Assembly (NCBI GenBank): GCA_016213105.1
Contig: JACRBN010000024.1
Coordinates: 1 to 64,000, forward strand
DNA from: Chloroflexota bacterium
Lineage (GTDB): Bacteria > Chloroflexota > Anaerolineae > Anaerolineales > Villigracilaceae
Length of the DNA: 64,000 nucleotides
Direction of reading: 5' to 3'
Positions 34,229-42,978 of this stretch are shown here, piece by piece (positions within the stretch are counted from its first letter, which is position 1; the number at the start of each line of letters is the position of its first letter). A program made the position numbers and the translations under genes. A model generated the notes under the pieces. It was not told where the DNA came from. It saw only the letters and a program-made list of their open reading frames with translations, and did no database searches.

Positions 34229-34775
34229 CTTTCCCTTTATCCTTCCACCGTCTTAAAATCGCGTCGATATATTTCCAGTTCCGCACGTTGCGCGCCACCG
34301 CGATCTCGAAGGCCTCCGCGAACCAGGGCTGGGGATACTCGCCCTCGGCCTCGCGCAGCATGTCCGCGATCAGCGGGGTCAACGCACCAATATTTTCCTC
34401 GTACAGCTTGAACACATTCGGATGTTCCACGGGCGGCATGTGATGGACATCCGCCGGGTCGATCCTGCCGCTTTGGATGGCTTCCGCTGCCATGCGTCCG
34501 CGTGGACTGTTGAGCAGGATGAAGGTCCCGTCCCCGGTCTGGACCTTGAGCAGGCTCCCGCGCGAGACGGCCTTGTCCACGCCCGAAGCGAATCCACCGA
34601 ACTCCTCTACCCGCAAAAAGCGGAGTTGTCCCTCCTGGTGCTCGATCCGCCACAACGCGTGCAGGGTGGCCTTCAACTCGTCCGCATCCTCGATCTCCGC
34701 CAGTAGTTCGCGGAACAAAGTATCTGGCATGGACGTGAAGGTTTCCGTGGAGTTAAAGCCGTTGAAGGTTTTCAT
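34128..34775 (-). CDS. DnaD-like replication initiation protein
   Basis: 215 residues. N-terminal winged-helix-like part, then a DnaD/DnaB_2 domain at ~115-180: VFKLYEENIGALTPLIADML...WFAEAFEIAVARNVRNWKYIDAILRRWKDKG, with the family's YxxxIxxxW pattern. In low-GC Gram-positives DnaD bridges the initiator and the helicase loader; here it is encoded beside loader and helicase. A basic, charged C-terminal tail overlaps the loader gene. ATG 34775 chosen; a TTG at 34784 is also in frame. Confidence 0.82.
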   Translation of the reverse strand: MKTFNGFNSTETFTSMPDTLFRELLAEIEDADELKATLHALWRIEHQEGQLRFLRVEEFGGFASGVDKAVSRGSLLKVQTGDGTFILLNSPRGRMAAEAIQSGRIDPADVHHMPPVEHPNVFKLYEENIGALTPLIADMLREAEGEYPQPWFAEAFEIAVARNVRNWKYIDAILRRWKDKGKDERKDQQNAGKNVGRYTEGEFAEYLGGGEDDTR

Positions 34776-34787
34776 ATTATGCAAATG

Positions 34788-34850
34788 TCATTGCGAGGGC
34801 TGTAGTCGGGTAACACTCTTTGCGCATCGAGACCGGCCCGAAGCAGCGAC
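34788..34850. repeat. partial GTCATTGCGAG repeat
   Basis: GTCATTGCGAGG (34788-34799) begins a degenerate copy of the palindromic element found at 1138, 55859 and 61347; the right half is unrecognisable beyond CCCGAAGCA. It fills the gap between dnaB and dnaD. Confidence 0.5.
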
Positions 34851-34857
34851 ATGGTTC

Positions 34858-36249
34858 TTACGTATCGAACGTCACATGCTTCGTAGCCGCGTTCTCGAAC
34901 TTGGCCAGCGCGCCGCGGAAGATCATCTCCACGCTGCCGACCGGTCCGTTACGATGCTTCGCCACGATGATCTCGGCCACATTCTGCTTGGTCGTGTCCT
35001 TCTCGTACTGGTCGGGACGATAAATGAACATCACGATGTCGGCGTCCTGCTCTAATGATCCCGATTCCCTCAGATCCGACAGCACCGGCCGCTTGTCCGA
35101 GCGTTGCTCGACGGCGCGGCTCAACTGGGCGGCGGTCAGCACCGGCACGTTCAACTCGCGCGCCAGGATCTTGAGGTTGCGCGAGATGTACGAGACTTCC
35201 TGCACACGGTTATCGTTGCGGGTGTCACCCCCCATCAACTGGAGGTAGTCGATGATGACCAGGTCGAGGCCGTATTCCATGTGCAGGCGGCGACATTTGG
35301 TGCGCAGCGCCAGCGGGGTGATGGCGGGCGTATCGTCGAGGAAGAGCTTGGTATCGGAGAAAACCTCGATGGCATGGGTGAAGAGCGGCCACTCGGCCTC
35401 GGTCAACTTGCCCGAGCGCAGACGCTGTGAGTCGATGCCCGTTTCCTGGGCGATGAGACGCTGCACCACCTGCTCGTTGGACATTTCCAGCGAGAAGATG
35501 GCCACGTGCTTCTTGTGCGTCAGGGAGGCGTTCTTGGCGATGGAGAGCAGAAAGCCCGTCTTACCCTGACCAGGGCGGCCCGCGATGATGATCAGGTCCG
35601 ACTGGTTCAGGCCGTTCAGCAGGCGGTCGAGGTCGATGAAGCCTGTCGGCACGCCCATGATGTCTTCGGGGCGTTTGGCCAGATCGTCGATGCGGTCGTA
35701 GAAATCGCTCAGGACTTCGCGGATGGGCTGGATGTCGTGCTTGAGCCGCCGCTCGCTGACGTTGAAGATGGCCTTCTCGGCCTCATCCATGACCGTGTCC
35801 ACCGCGGATTTTTCATCGTATGCCAGGGATGCGATCTGATTGGCCGCGTTGATCATCTTGCGGCGGATGGAGTGCCCCTCCACGATGCGGCCGTAGGATT
35901 CAGCGTTGAGCGAGGATGGCACCTGGTTGACCAGCGAGGTCAGGTAGGCGGGGCCGCCGATCTCGGCCAGTTGATTGACGCGGTCAAGTTCCTCGCTGAC
36001 GGTCAGCAGGTCGACGGGGATGCGCTGTTCGTGCAGGCGTGTAAACGCGTCCCAAATCCATTTGTGGCGGTGGATGTAAAAATCCTCCGCGATGAGGAAT
36101 TGGGCGACGTCGTAATATACCTCGGGGTTAATCAGCACCGCCCCGACAACGGCTTCTTCGGCTTCCCGACTATGCGGTATGCTCGGTGCGGCAGGGGCGG
36201 CGGCTTTTTCATCCCCGTAGGGGGCTTCCGGGGGAAAGAGGTCAGTCAT
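34858..36249 (-). CDS. dnaB: replicative DNA helicase DnaB
   Basis: 463 residues. N-terminal primase-binding domain (PHSREAEEAVVGAVLINPEVY) and RecA-like domain with Walker A GRPGQGKT, LSLEMSNEQVVQRL, Walker B LVIIDYLQLM and the arginine finger region LRESGSLEQDADIVMF. Unwinds DNA at the fork. Nine bp after the DUF151 gene and upstream of dnaD and the loader gene on the same strand. Confidence 0.95.
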   Translation of the reverse strand: MTDLFPPEAPYGDEKAAAPAAPSIPHSREAEEAVVGAVLINPEVYYDVAQFLIAEDFYIHRHKWIWDAFTRLHEQRIPVDLLTVSEELDRVNQLAEIGGPAYLTSLVNQVPSSLNAESYGRIVEGHSIRRKMINAANQIASLAYDEKSAVDTVMDEAEKAIFNVSERRLKHDIQPIREVLSDFYDRIDDLAKRPEDIMGVPTGFIDLDRLLNGLNQSDLIIIAGRPGQGKTGFLLSIAKNASLTHKKHVAIFSLEMSNEQVVQRLIAQETGIDSQRLRSGKLTEAEWPLFTHAIEVFSDTKLFLDDTPAITPLALRTKCRRLHMEYGLDLVIIDYLQLMGGDTRNDNRVQEVSYISRNLKILARELNVPVLTAAQLSRAVEQRSDKRPVLSDLRESGSLEQDADIVMFIYRPDQYEKDTTKQNVAEIIVAKHRNGPVGSVEMIFRGALAKFENAATKHVTFDT

Positions 36250-36258
36250 GGGATGGGG

Positions 36259-36837
36259 TCAGTTCTTGGTCGGAGGTGGCGGAGCGTCTGGTTTGTCCTT
36301 GTCATCCAATTTATCGAGATCCAGTTTATCGAGGAAGTCTTCGAAAATGGACAGGCGGTCGCCCGAGATCTCAGGGGCGGGACCCTTGGACTTGGACTCG
36401 GCGGGAGGCGGGACGCTGGGCATATCCTGTTCGGGGATGATGCCGGCCGAATCCATGACGCTCGGGTGGACGAGGATTGGAACGTGGGTGCGCACGGCCA
36501 GGGCAATGGCATCAGACGGGCGCGAGTCGATGTTGGTCTCAATGCCGTTGACCTCGGCGACGATATTTCCGTAGAAGATATCGTTCTGCAGGTTGATGAT
36601 CTCGATGCGCTTGACGCGCGCATTGAACGCGACAAAAATGTTCCTGAGCAGATCATGGGTAAGCGGGCGGCTCATCTCGATTTCCTGCAAGGCAACAGTA
36701 ATGGCCTCGGCCTCGTACGGCCCAACCCAGATGGGCAGATAGCGATCTGCTCCCTGTTGTCTCAGCACAACCACGCGTTGTGGCGACATCAGGCTGACGC
36801 GGACACTATCAATAACGACTTCTATCATATCTGACAT
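36259..36837 (-). CDS. DUF151 bifunctional-nuclease domain protein
   Basis: 192 residues. Residues 1-135 are a DUF151 domain (VVVLRQQGADRYLPIWVGPYEAEAI, SRPLTHDLL, IDSRPSDAIALAVRTHVPI); the tail is Pro/Asp/Lys-rich and low-complexity. Homologues have DNase/RNase activity; role in vivo unclear. GGAG six bases before ATG 36837. First gene of the dnaB transcript. Confidence 0.87.
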   Translation of the reverse strand: MSDMIEVVIDSVRVSLMSPQRVVVLRQQGADRYLPIWVGPYEAEAITVALQEIEMSRPLTHDLLRNIFVAFNARVKRIEIINLQNDIFYGNIVAEVNGIETNIDSRPSDAIALAVRTHVPILVHPSVMDSAGIIPEQDMPSVPPPAESKSKGPAPEISGDRLSIFEDFLDKLDLDKLDDKDKPDAPPPPTKN

Positions 36838-36921
36838 GGCTACTCCAAGTATCTTATTTTAGCATATTGCCGGGGGAATAAAGTCACAACCTGCCTCGCA
36901 GAAATTGGTGGCAAATTGCGT

Positions 36922-36950
36922 TTGCAAAATTTCGATAATGCGACTATAAT
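36922..36950 (+). promoter_or_regulatory. promoter of tRNA-Pro
   Basis: TTGCAA (36922-36927), 17-bp spacer, TATAAT (36945-36950), 14 nt before the mature tRNA. Confidence 0.7.
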
Positions 36951-36964
36951 GCCCTTCGCTCAAT

Positions 36965-37040
<76 letters not shown>

Positions 37041-37046
37041 AGCCAC

Positions 37047-37076
37047 AAAGCCACCATCTTAGGATGGTGGCTTTTG
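37047..37076 (+). terminator. terminator of tRNA-Pro
   Basis: AAAGCCACCATC (37047-37058), loop TTAG, GATGGTGGCTTT (37063-37074), then T residues. Confidence 0.85.
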
Positions 37077-37151
37077 TTTAACGATCATCTTGCTCGAATC
37101 GCTGTTGTAGTGCAAATTGGCAAATTGCGCTACGGGCTGTCAAATCCCCGA

Positions 37152-37160
37152 TGTTATAAT
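37152..37160 (+). promoter_or_regulatory. extended -10 promoter of the mannosyltransferase gene
   Basis: TGTTATAAT, with TATAAT at 37155-37160 and only seven bases to the ATG at 37168: predicted leaderless transcript. Confidence 0.6.
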
Positions 37161-37167
37161 TTTTGCA

Positions 37168-38370
37168 ATGTCCACCGTGCAGAACCTTCCCGCTCGCGTC
37201 AAACAATTATTCGACATTCCCAATGCTTCGCCGCGCTGGTTTTGGAATTTGATCCTGCTGCCGTTCCTGGTCACGCGCGCAGTATGGGTGTTGGTGGGCT
37301 ATTTCGCCTACGGCAATTATGTTACGAATCCCAATTACACCAAATACTTCGAGCGCGGATTTTTTCTCACGAAATATTTCCTGCTCGATATGTTTGCGCG
37401 CTGGGACTCGGCCTGGTATATGTCCATTATTCAGGGTGGCTACCAACCTTCCGCCGACCTGACCCAGTCCTACAGCAACATGGCCTTCTTCCCGCTGTAT
37501 CCCTATCTGGTCAAAAGCCTGGGCTGGCTGGGATTGGACCTGCCAAACGCTTATTACATTTTGGTGGGATTGATCCTTTCGAATATTTTGTTCCTGGCGG
37601 CGATGGCTTTGTTGTACCGCCTCATCTTCGTCGATTTGAATTTCAGCGAGCCGACCGCCCGTCGCACGTTGGGCCTGCTGTTCGTCTTCCCGTCCGCCTT
37701 CTTCTTTTCGAGTTTCTATACCGAAAGCCTGTTCCTCTTCCTGGCCGTGCTGGGATTCACCTTCGCCATGCGCGGAAACTGGCTGGGCGTGGGCATTGTC
37801 GCCGCCCTGGGCGTGTTGACCCGCTCCCAGGGCGCGGCGCTCGTCGTTGGCCTGGCCTGGCTGTACATGGAGCAGCGCAAATGGAACTGGCGGGAGATCC
37901 GTCCCTCGGTGGGCTGGTTCGCGCTGGCTCCGCTGGCGTTGCTGGCGCATTTTTATTCCCTGTACCTCAAATCGGGGCGTGTCTTCGCAATGTTCGAAGC
38001 CATGTCGGCCTGGGGCCGCATCAGCGCGGACAACGTCAACGATCCCTTCCGCAATTTATATGCTCCCCACCTCGACGTGTTCAAGATCGATCTGGTGATC
38101 TTCCTGGTTTTCCTGTTGTGCAGTCTGTACCTGCTGTGGAAGTGGCCGACCAAAGCCTATGGTGTCGCCGCCCTGTTGTTGTGTTTCCTGCCTGTGTACA
38201 CGGGATTGCTGGTTTCGGTCTCGCGTTACATGCTTATCATTTTCCCGGTCTTCATCCTGCTGGGGGAGAAACTGGAAAACCGCAACGCCTATGATGCCCT
38301 GCGGGCCGTCTTCTTTGCCCTGCAGGTGATCTACTTTGCGGGCTGGGTCAATTTCTACTGGATCGCCTGA
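37168..38370 (+). CDS. GT-C glycosyltransferase, PIG-V/Gpi18-like mannosyltransferase
   Basis: 400 residues, about ten membrane helices. The first extracytoplasmic loop has FARWDSAWYMSIIQGGY, the Asp-containing signature of PIG-V-like GT-C enzymes that use polyprenyl-phosphate sugars; NMAFFPLYPYLVK and SSFYTESLFLFL are also typical. Likely adds mannose to a lipid or protein acceptor outside the membrane. ATG 37168 lies seven bases after TATAAT. Stop overlaps the next start (TGATG). Confidence 0.8.
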   Translation: MSTVQNLPARVKQLFDIPNASPRWFWNLILLPFLVTRAVWVLVGYFAYGNYVTNPNYTKYFERGFFLTKYFLLDMFARWDSAWYMSIIQGGYQPSADLTQSYSNMAFFPLYPYLVKSLGWLGLDLPNAYYILVGLILSNILFLAAMALLYRLIFVDLNFSEPTARRTLGLLFVFPSAFFFSSFYTESLFLFLAVLGFTFAMRGNWLGVGIVAALGVLTRSQGAALVVGLAWLYMEQRKWNWREIRPSVGWFALAPLALLAHFYSLYLKSGRVFAMFEAMSAWGRISADNVNDPFRNLYAPHLDVFKIDLVIFLVFLLCSLYLLWKWPTKAYGVAALLLCFLPVYTGLLVSVSRYMLIIFPVFILLGEKLENRNAYDALRAVFFALQVIYFAGWVNFYWIA

Positions 38371-38720
38371 TGGACATGCAGCCGCAGCCCCCGCTCAACA
38401 CGCGGGCCGTCCTGAGTTTCCTGCTGGCCGTGCTGACGGCGATCTCTTTCTGCATTGGCGTCGCGCCCATTCCGCTGACTGCCTTGGTGTGCTACCCCGC
38501 CGCCACCCTGCTGGGACTGGCCTCCCTGTGGATGGGTTCCTCTGCTCTGCGGGAAGTCCGCCAGAAGAGCGAACGCGGACGCCGCCTGGCCCAGGTCGGC
38601 ATGTGGAGCGGGGGATTGGTCATGCTGGCGGTGCTGGTTTTTGTTGTCATCTCGGCCATGTTGTTCCCTTATTTGCTCGATTACCTGCGCCAGGTCTGGG
38701 AGCAGGTACGGGCTTCCTAG
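38370..38720 (+). CDS. DUF4190-like small membrane protein
   Basis: 116 residues, three hydrophobic segments (~12-33, 37-56, 78-104) with a basic loop ALREVRQKSERGRRLAQ between the last two, as in DUF4190 proteins. Translationally coupled to the mannosyltransferase. Function unknown. Confidence 0.7.
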   Translation: MDMQPQPPLNTRAVLSFLLAVLTAISFCIGVAPIPLTALVCYPAATLLGLASLWMGSSALREVRQKSERGRRLAQVGMWSGGLVMLAVLVFVVISAMLFPYLLDYLRQVWEQVRAS

Positions 38721-38738
38721 CCCAGCCTGATCTCTTCC

Positions 38739-38767
38739 TTGCGCATCCACCCTGCATCGGGTATCCT
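38739..38767 (+). promoter_or_regulatory. promoter of tRNA-Sec
   Basis: TTGCGC (38739-38744), 17-bp spacer, TATCCT (38762-38767), seven nt before the tRNA. Confidence 0.5.
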
Positions 38768-38774
38768 TGACCGC

Positions 38775-38868
38775 GGGAGTGGTTAGGTCCCGGTGGGTCT
38801 CCTGGTCTTCAAAACCTGTGGCGGGTCGCGTTGCGGGCCGCGGTGGGTTCGACTCCCATCCACTCCCG
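38775..38868 (+). tRNA. selC: selenocysteine tRNA (anticodon TCA)
   Basis: Long acceptor GGGAGTGG/CCACTCCC (8 bp), extra-long variable arm (GGCGGGTCGCG...CGCGG region), anticodon loop CTTCAAA with TCA, T-loop GGTTCGACTCC as in known SelC, discriminator G. All are tRNA-Sec traits, which implies that the organism makes selenoproteins. CCA not encoded (GCCT follows). Confidence 0.93.
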
Positions 38869-38882
38869 CCTATGTTTGAGCG

Positions 38883-38927
38883 GTGGACAATGAACAATAT
38901 TGGGTTTATTGTCCACATTCTTTGTTT
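38883..38927 (+). terminator. terminator after tRNA-Sec
   Basis: GTGGACAAT (38883-38891) pairs with ATTGTCCAC (38908-38916), followed by the U-rich ATTCTTTGTTTTTA. Confidence 0.65.
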
Positions 38928-38941
38928 TTACAAGGTGTTGC

Positions 38942-40222
38942 ATGTCCTACCCCGAAACTGAAATCCTTACTTCCCTTGTCTCGCGCATCTTCCGCATTGA
39001 CGATGTGACCGCGGGCGACCCGCGCCAGTACATCGTCCGTTATCGCGGACAACTCCTGGTGGACGATTCCGCCCAGGCGTATGACCAACTGTCGGCCGCG
39101 TTGTATCCGTATGGCATTACCCCGCTCTTCCGCATCGAGGATGGGCAGCATGTGATCATGCTCATTCCGCGCCTGGCCGACCCGAAACCCGCCAACATCG
39201 CCGTGAACCTGGCGCTGTTCCTCCTGACCGTGCTGACCGTGTTGTGGACTGGTTCGCTGATGGCCGGCGCCGAACCCCTCGTATCGAGCACTGCTGGTTT
39301 TGGCGAACAGGTGCTGGCCTGGTTCCAGGCGTTGCTGCAAGGCTGGCCCTTTGCCTTGAGTCTGTTGAGCATCCTCCTCTTTCACGAGTTCGGGCATTAT
39401 CTCGTCAGCCGCTATCACAAGACGCCCGCCACGCTGCCGTATTTCATCCCATTGCCGCCGCAGTTGAGTCCGCTGGGAACGCTGGGGGCGGCGATCTTCA
39501 TGCAGGGTGTCCCGAAGAACAAGCGCATCCTGTTCGACATCGGCATCGCAGGCCCGCTGGCGGGCTTGATCGTGGCCATCCCTGTTCTCTGGCTGGGACT
39601 CTCCCTTTCGCACGTGGATGTGGTGAACGATACGCTTTATCCAGCCCCGCAGGCCAATGAGAGCGCACTTTGCTTTGATGCGAACTTTTTGGAAGACGGC
39701 TCCTACACCTGCGGCAGCGACGGCTTTCTCGAAGGTAACTCCCTGCTGTACCTCGGCATGAAATATCTCCGCTTCGGGCAGCTCCTGCCGGCGCCTGCGG
39801 ATTATCACGGCCAGGCTCCCATCCTGTACTGGCTGAGATACTTCTTCACGGGCGGCCCTGTCCCCTTGGGCGGCATGGATGTGATGATCGATCCCGTGGC
39901 CTTTGCGGGGTGGGCGGGCCTGCTTGTTACCGCCCTGAATTTGCTGCCCGTGGGCACCCTGGACGGCGGGCACGTCGTTTATGGCTTGTTCGGCGAGAAA
40001 GCCAGACAGGCGTATCCCTTCATCCTCGGCCTGCTGGCCCTGTTGGGCATATTCTGGATGGGCTGGTGGCTGTGGGCGGCGATCCTGCTCTGGCTGGGCA
40101 GGGTGCAGGCCCAGCCGCTCGACCAGATCACCACGCTCGACCCTCCGCGCCGCATATTGGCCGTGGTCATGCTTGTTATCTTCGTGCTGGTCTTCAGCCC
40201 CGTTCCCGCCATGTCCTTCTAA
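38942..40222 (+). CDS. site-2 protease-like M50 metallopeptidase
   Basis: 426 residues with about seven membrane helices. Zinc site HEFGH (LLFHEFGHYLVSRYH) near residue 150 and the third ligand in NLLPVGTLDGGHV. N-terminal ~85 residues form a soluble domain as in EGY1-like site-2 proteases. Intramembrane cleavage of a membrane protein, often an anti-sigma factor; an anti-sigma factor is encoded 4 kb downstream, but linkage is unproven. AAGGTG precedes ATG 38942. Confidence 0.85.
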   Translation: MSYPETEILTSLVSRIFRIDDVTAGDPRQYIVRYRGQLLVDDSAQAYDQLSAALYPYGITPLFRIEDGQHVIMLIPRLADPKPANIAVNLALFLLTVLTVLWTGSLMAGAEPLVSSTAGFGEQVLAWFQALLQGWPFALSLLSILLFHEFGHYLVSRYHKTPATLPYFIPLPPQLSPLGTLGAAIFMQGVPKNKRILFDIGIAGPLAGLIVAIPVLWLGLSLSHVDVVNDTLYPAPQANESALCFDANFLEDGSYTCGSDGFLEGNSLLYLGMKYLRFGQLLPAPADYHGQAPILYWLRYFFTGGPVPLGGMDVMIDPVAFAGWAGLLVTALNLLPVGTLDGGHVVYGLFGEKARQAYPFILGLLALLGIFWMGWWLWAAILLWLGRVQAQPLDQITTLDPPRRILAVVMLVIFVLVFSPVPAMSF

Positions 40223-40240
40223 CCCCGACGATCCGACTCA

Positions 40241-41614
40241 ATGAAGCGTACATTCCGCCTTTTCACCCTTCTGGCTTTCCTCCTGACAGCCTGCGCTGCC
40301 CCAACGCCCCCGCCGGTCACGCCGACTTTTACCAGCACGCCCCGTCCCATCCCCCCCACGTTGACGCCCACGCCCGATGGCATTCAGATCCAGGTGGACA
40401 ACCTGCGCGGACTGACCCTGCGCGTGGCGCATCCCTGGTTCGGCACCGACGCCAGCCTGTTCGAGTCGATGGTCGGGCAATTCAACAGTTCCAATCCGTG
40501 GGGCATTGATGTGGTGGCCACGGGCAACGTCAATTACAGCATTCTGTACGATAACGTCACCACCTCCCTGGCAACCTCCGAGGCGCCGCATGTGGCGGTG
40601 GCCCTACCCGAACAGGCCCGCCTGTGGGATACCGAGCGCTTTGTGGTTGATCTGTCGCCCTACGTGACCGATCCCAACTATGGCTGGAGTTGGGCCGAAA
40701 GCGATGATTTCCCGGCCGTGTTCTGGGCGCAGGATGCGGATGGCGAGCGACGCCTGGCCCTGCCCTTTCAGCGTTCGGCCCGCTTCCTGCTCTGGAACCA
40801 GACCTGGGCGGCCGAATTGGGCTTCGACGCCCTCCCAGCCTCCCCCGATGACTTCCGCCAGCAGGCCTGTCGCGCCCAACAATCCATGACCGCCGACAGC
40901 CTGCCCGAAAACGACTCCCTCGGCGGCTGGGTCGTGGACACCGACGCGATGACGGCCCTGGCCTGGATGCAGGTCTTCGGCGGCGGCGTGCTGGAGGGGA
41001 ACGATTACCGTTTCATGACCCGGAACAACATCGACGCTTTCACCTTTGCCCGCAAATTGCAGGAGGACGGCTGCGCCTGGATGCCCTCACCCGACACCGA
41101 TCCGCTGGCTGCCTTTGCGGCGCGGAACGCCCTGTTCGTCACGGCCGACCTGGCCGAGTTCCCGTCCGTGACGCGCGCGTTTGGCGCGGCGGGCAACACC
41201 GACACCTGGCAACCGCTGGCCTTCCCCGGCGACGATCCCGCCCTGCCCATCTACGGCTCCTCGCTGGTCATGTTCAGGTCGGGCGCGGAGGAGCAGCTGG
41301 CGGCCTGGCTCTTCATGGATTGGCTTGTCTCAGTGGAGAACGACGCCCGCGCCGCCAAAACGACCGGCCTCTTTCCCCTGCGCGCCTCGACCATGACCCA
41401 GCTTGCCGATTACCAGGCCAGCCACCCGCAATGGACCCAGGCCGTGGAGTTGATCTCCGAAGGCAGTCTCCAGCCTCAAATGGGATCGTGGCGGCTGGTG
41501 CGTGTGATGTTGGGCGACGGCTTCACGCATATGTTCCGTGTCAGCCTGCCCAGTGGACAGGTGGCAACAATCCTCTCGCAAATGGAAGCCACCTCACGCG
41601 AATTGAGTCAGTGA
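40241..41614 (+). CDS. extracellular solute-binding lipoprotein (ABC sugar type)
   Basis: 457 residues. Lipobox LLTAC-A (Cys18), Thr/Pro linker (~20-48), then a family 1 solute-binding fold: TLRVAHPWFGTDASLFESMVGQFNSSN, LPFQRSARFLLWNQTWAAELGF, PIYGSSLVMFRSGAEEQLAAWLFMDWL. No permease or ATPase gene is adjacent, so it is an orphan binding protein or serves a transporter elsewhere. Confidence 0.83.
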   Translation: MKRTFRLFTLLAFLLTACAAPTPPPVTPTFTSTPRPIPPTLTPTPDGIQIQVDNLRGLTLRVAHPWFGTDASLFESMVGQFNSSNPWGIDVVATGNVNYSILYDNVTTSLATSEAPHVAVALPEQARLWDTERFVVDLSPYVTDPNYGWSWAESDDFPAVFWAQDADGERRLALPFQRSARFLLWNQTWAAELGFDALPASPDDFRQQACRAQQSMTADSLPENDSLGGWVVDTDAMTALAWMQVFGGGVLEGNDYRFMTRNNIDAFTFARKLQEDGCAWMPSPDTDPLAAFAARNALFVTADLAEFPSVTRAFGAAGNTDTWQPLAFPGDDPALPIYGSSLVMFRSGAEEQLAAWLFMDWLVSVENDARAAKTTGLFPLRASTMTQLADYQASHPQWTQAVELISEGSLQPQMGSWRLVRVMLGDGFTHMFRVSLPSGQVATILSQMEATSRELSQ

Positions 41615-41621
41615 GGTTCCG

Positions 41622-42812
41622 TTGAAAAAATCAGTACTATGGTTGATCGTGGTCGTTCTGGCAGGGGTGATCGGCCTGGCCGTTTATCCGTACTTTGCGA
41701 ACGTTGAATTGCCCGACGGAAATTTCTCCGCCTTCGGGTCCGAGACCGTGCGCGCGCGCGTGGTGCAAATCATCGAGGAGGGTGAGATCGACCTCGGCGG
41801 GTTGGTCCAGCCGTACCAGGTCGCGCGCGTGGAGATTTCGGAGGGGGAGTACCAGGGTGTCCCGATGGAGATCGACTACGGCAAACGCCAGATCCGCAGC
41901 GATGATTACCGCCTGGACGTGGGCGACCGCGTGCTGGTAACCATCAGCAAGACACCCGACAACGTGGTCAACGCCTATTTTGTGGATTTCGAGCGCTCGA
42001 CATCCATGCTCTGGCTGGCAGGCATTTTTGGGGTTGCCATCCTGGTCATCAGCGGCTGGAAGGGACTGCGCGCCCTGCTGAGCATGGTCTTCAGCCTGGC
42101 GGTCATTATCGGCTATATCATCCCGCACATCCTGGCAGGCGAGGACCCGCTCACGGTCAGCATCATCGGCTCGGCCATCCTGCTGGGCGTGACCCTGTAC
42201 CTGACCTACGGCTGGACGCTCAAGACGCACGCGGCGGTCCTGTCCATGATCGTGGTGCTGCTGCTGACGGGCGGATTGTCCGTCCTGTTCGTGATCGTCA
42301 CGCGCCTGAACGGCACGGGTGACGAGAACACGATGTTCCTGATGCAAAGCCTGCAAACTCCGCTCAACATGCGTGGGTTGCTTCTGGGCGGCATGATCAT
42401 CGGCGCGCTGGGCGTGCTGGATGACCTGGTCACCACCCAGGCGGCGGCGGTTTTCGAACTGCACCACGCCAACCCGAATTTCGGCTTCGTTGGCCTGTAT
42501 CGTTCGGCCATGCGCATTGGGCAGGATCACGTAGCGGCCACGGTCAACACGCTGGTGCTGGCCTACGCGGGCGCTTCTCTGCCGATGCTGCTGATGTTCT
42601 CGCTCGGGCGCGGAAGCTACGCCTACCTGGTCAATTTCTCGGTGGTGGCCGAGGAGATCGTTCGCACCCTGGTCGGGTCGCTGGGACTGGTCGCGGCGGT
42701 GCCGCTCACCACGGCGGTGGCCATCGGTTTTGCCTTCTACGCCGACCGGCTCGGGGGGCTGAGGCAGTTCCTCGGTCCCGAGGACGCCGAGGGCGGGCAC
42801 CATCACCATTAA
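41622..42812 (+). CDS. YibE/F-like multipass membrane protein
   Basis: 396 residues. One N-terminal helix, an extracytoplasmic beta domain (~30-125), then about seven helices with GVLDDLVTTQAAAVFELH and YRSAMRIGQDHVAATVNTLVLAYAGASLPMLL, the YibE/F family core. TTG start at 41622 with GAGG upstream. Ends in a natural GGHHHH tail. Function of the family is unknown. Confidence 0.82.
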   Translation: MKKSVLWLIVVVLAGVIGLAVYPYFANVELPDGNFSAFGSETVRARVVQIIEEGEIDLGGLVQPYQVARVEISEGEYQGVPMEIDYGKRQIRSDDYRLDVGDRVLVTISKTPDNVVNAYFVDFERSTSMLWLAGIFGVAILVISGWKGLRALLSMVFSLAVIIGYIIPHILAGEDPLTVSIIGSAILLGVTLYLTYGWTLKTHAAVLSMIVVLLLTGGLSVLFVIVTRLNGTGDENTMFLMQSLQTPLNMRGLLLGGMIIGALGVLDDLVTTQAAAVFELHHANPNFGFVGLYRSAMRIGQDHVAATVNTLVLAYAGASLPMLLMFSLGRGSYAYLVNFSVVAEEIVRTLVGSLGLVAAVPLTTAVAIGFAFYADRLGGLRQFLGPEDAEGGHHHH

Positions 42813-42832
42813 AGACACGCAGCGGCGCTGTG

Positions 42833-42876
42833 TGTCATCCTGAGCAAAGCGAAGGGTCTCCACTGCAAGAGACCTT
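42833..42876. repeat. GTCATCCTGAGC-type repeat
   Basis: TGTCATCCTGAGCAAAGCGA then AGGGTCTC, followed after 8 nt by GAGACC, forming a small hairpin. This resembles another short repeat type common in bacterial genomes. It lies between the YibE/F and sigma factor genes. Confidence 0.5.
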
Positions 42877-42978
42877 TCGGTTGCAAAACCACCCAAAATC
42901 CGGCAAGATTCCCCATCCAATTCTGCAACCATCCTCGTTTCGTTGCGTAAAAGTAGGTAGATAGTACAAGGAGCGCGC

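Noticed and set aside
32885-34411. 508-codon plus-strand open frame opposite the loader gene
   Set aside because: Antisense of a protein with complete ATPase motifs; composition typical of a shadow frame.
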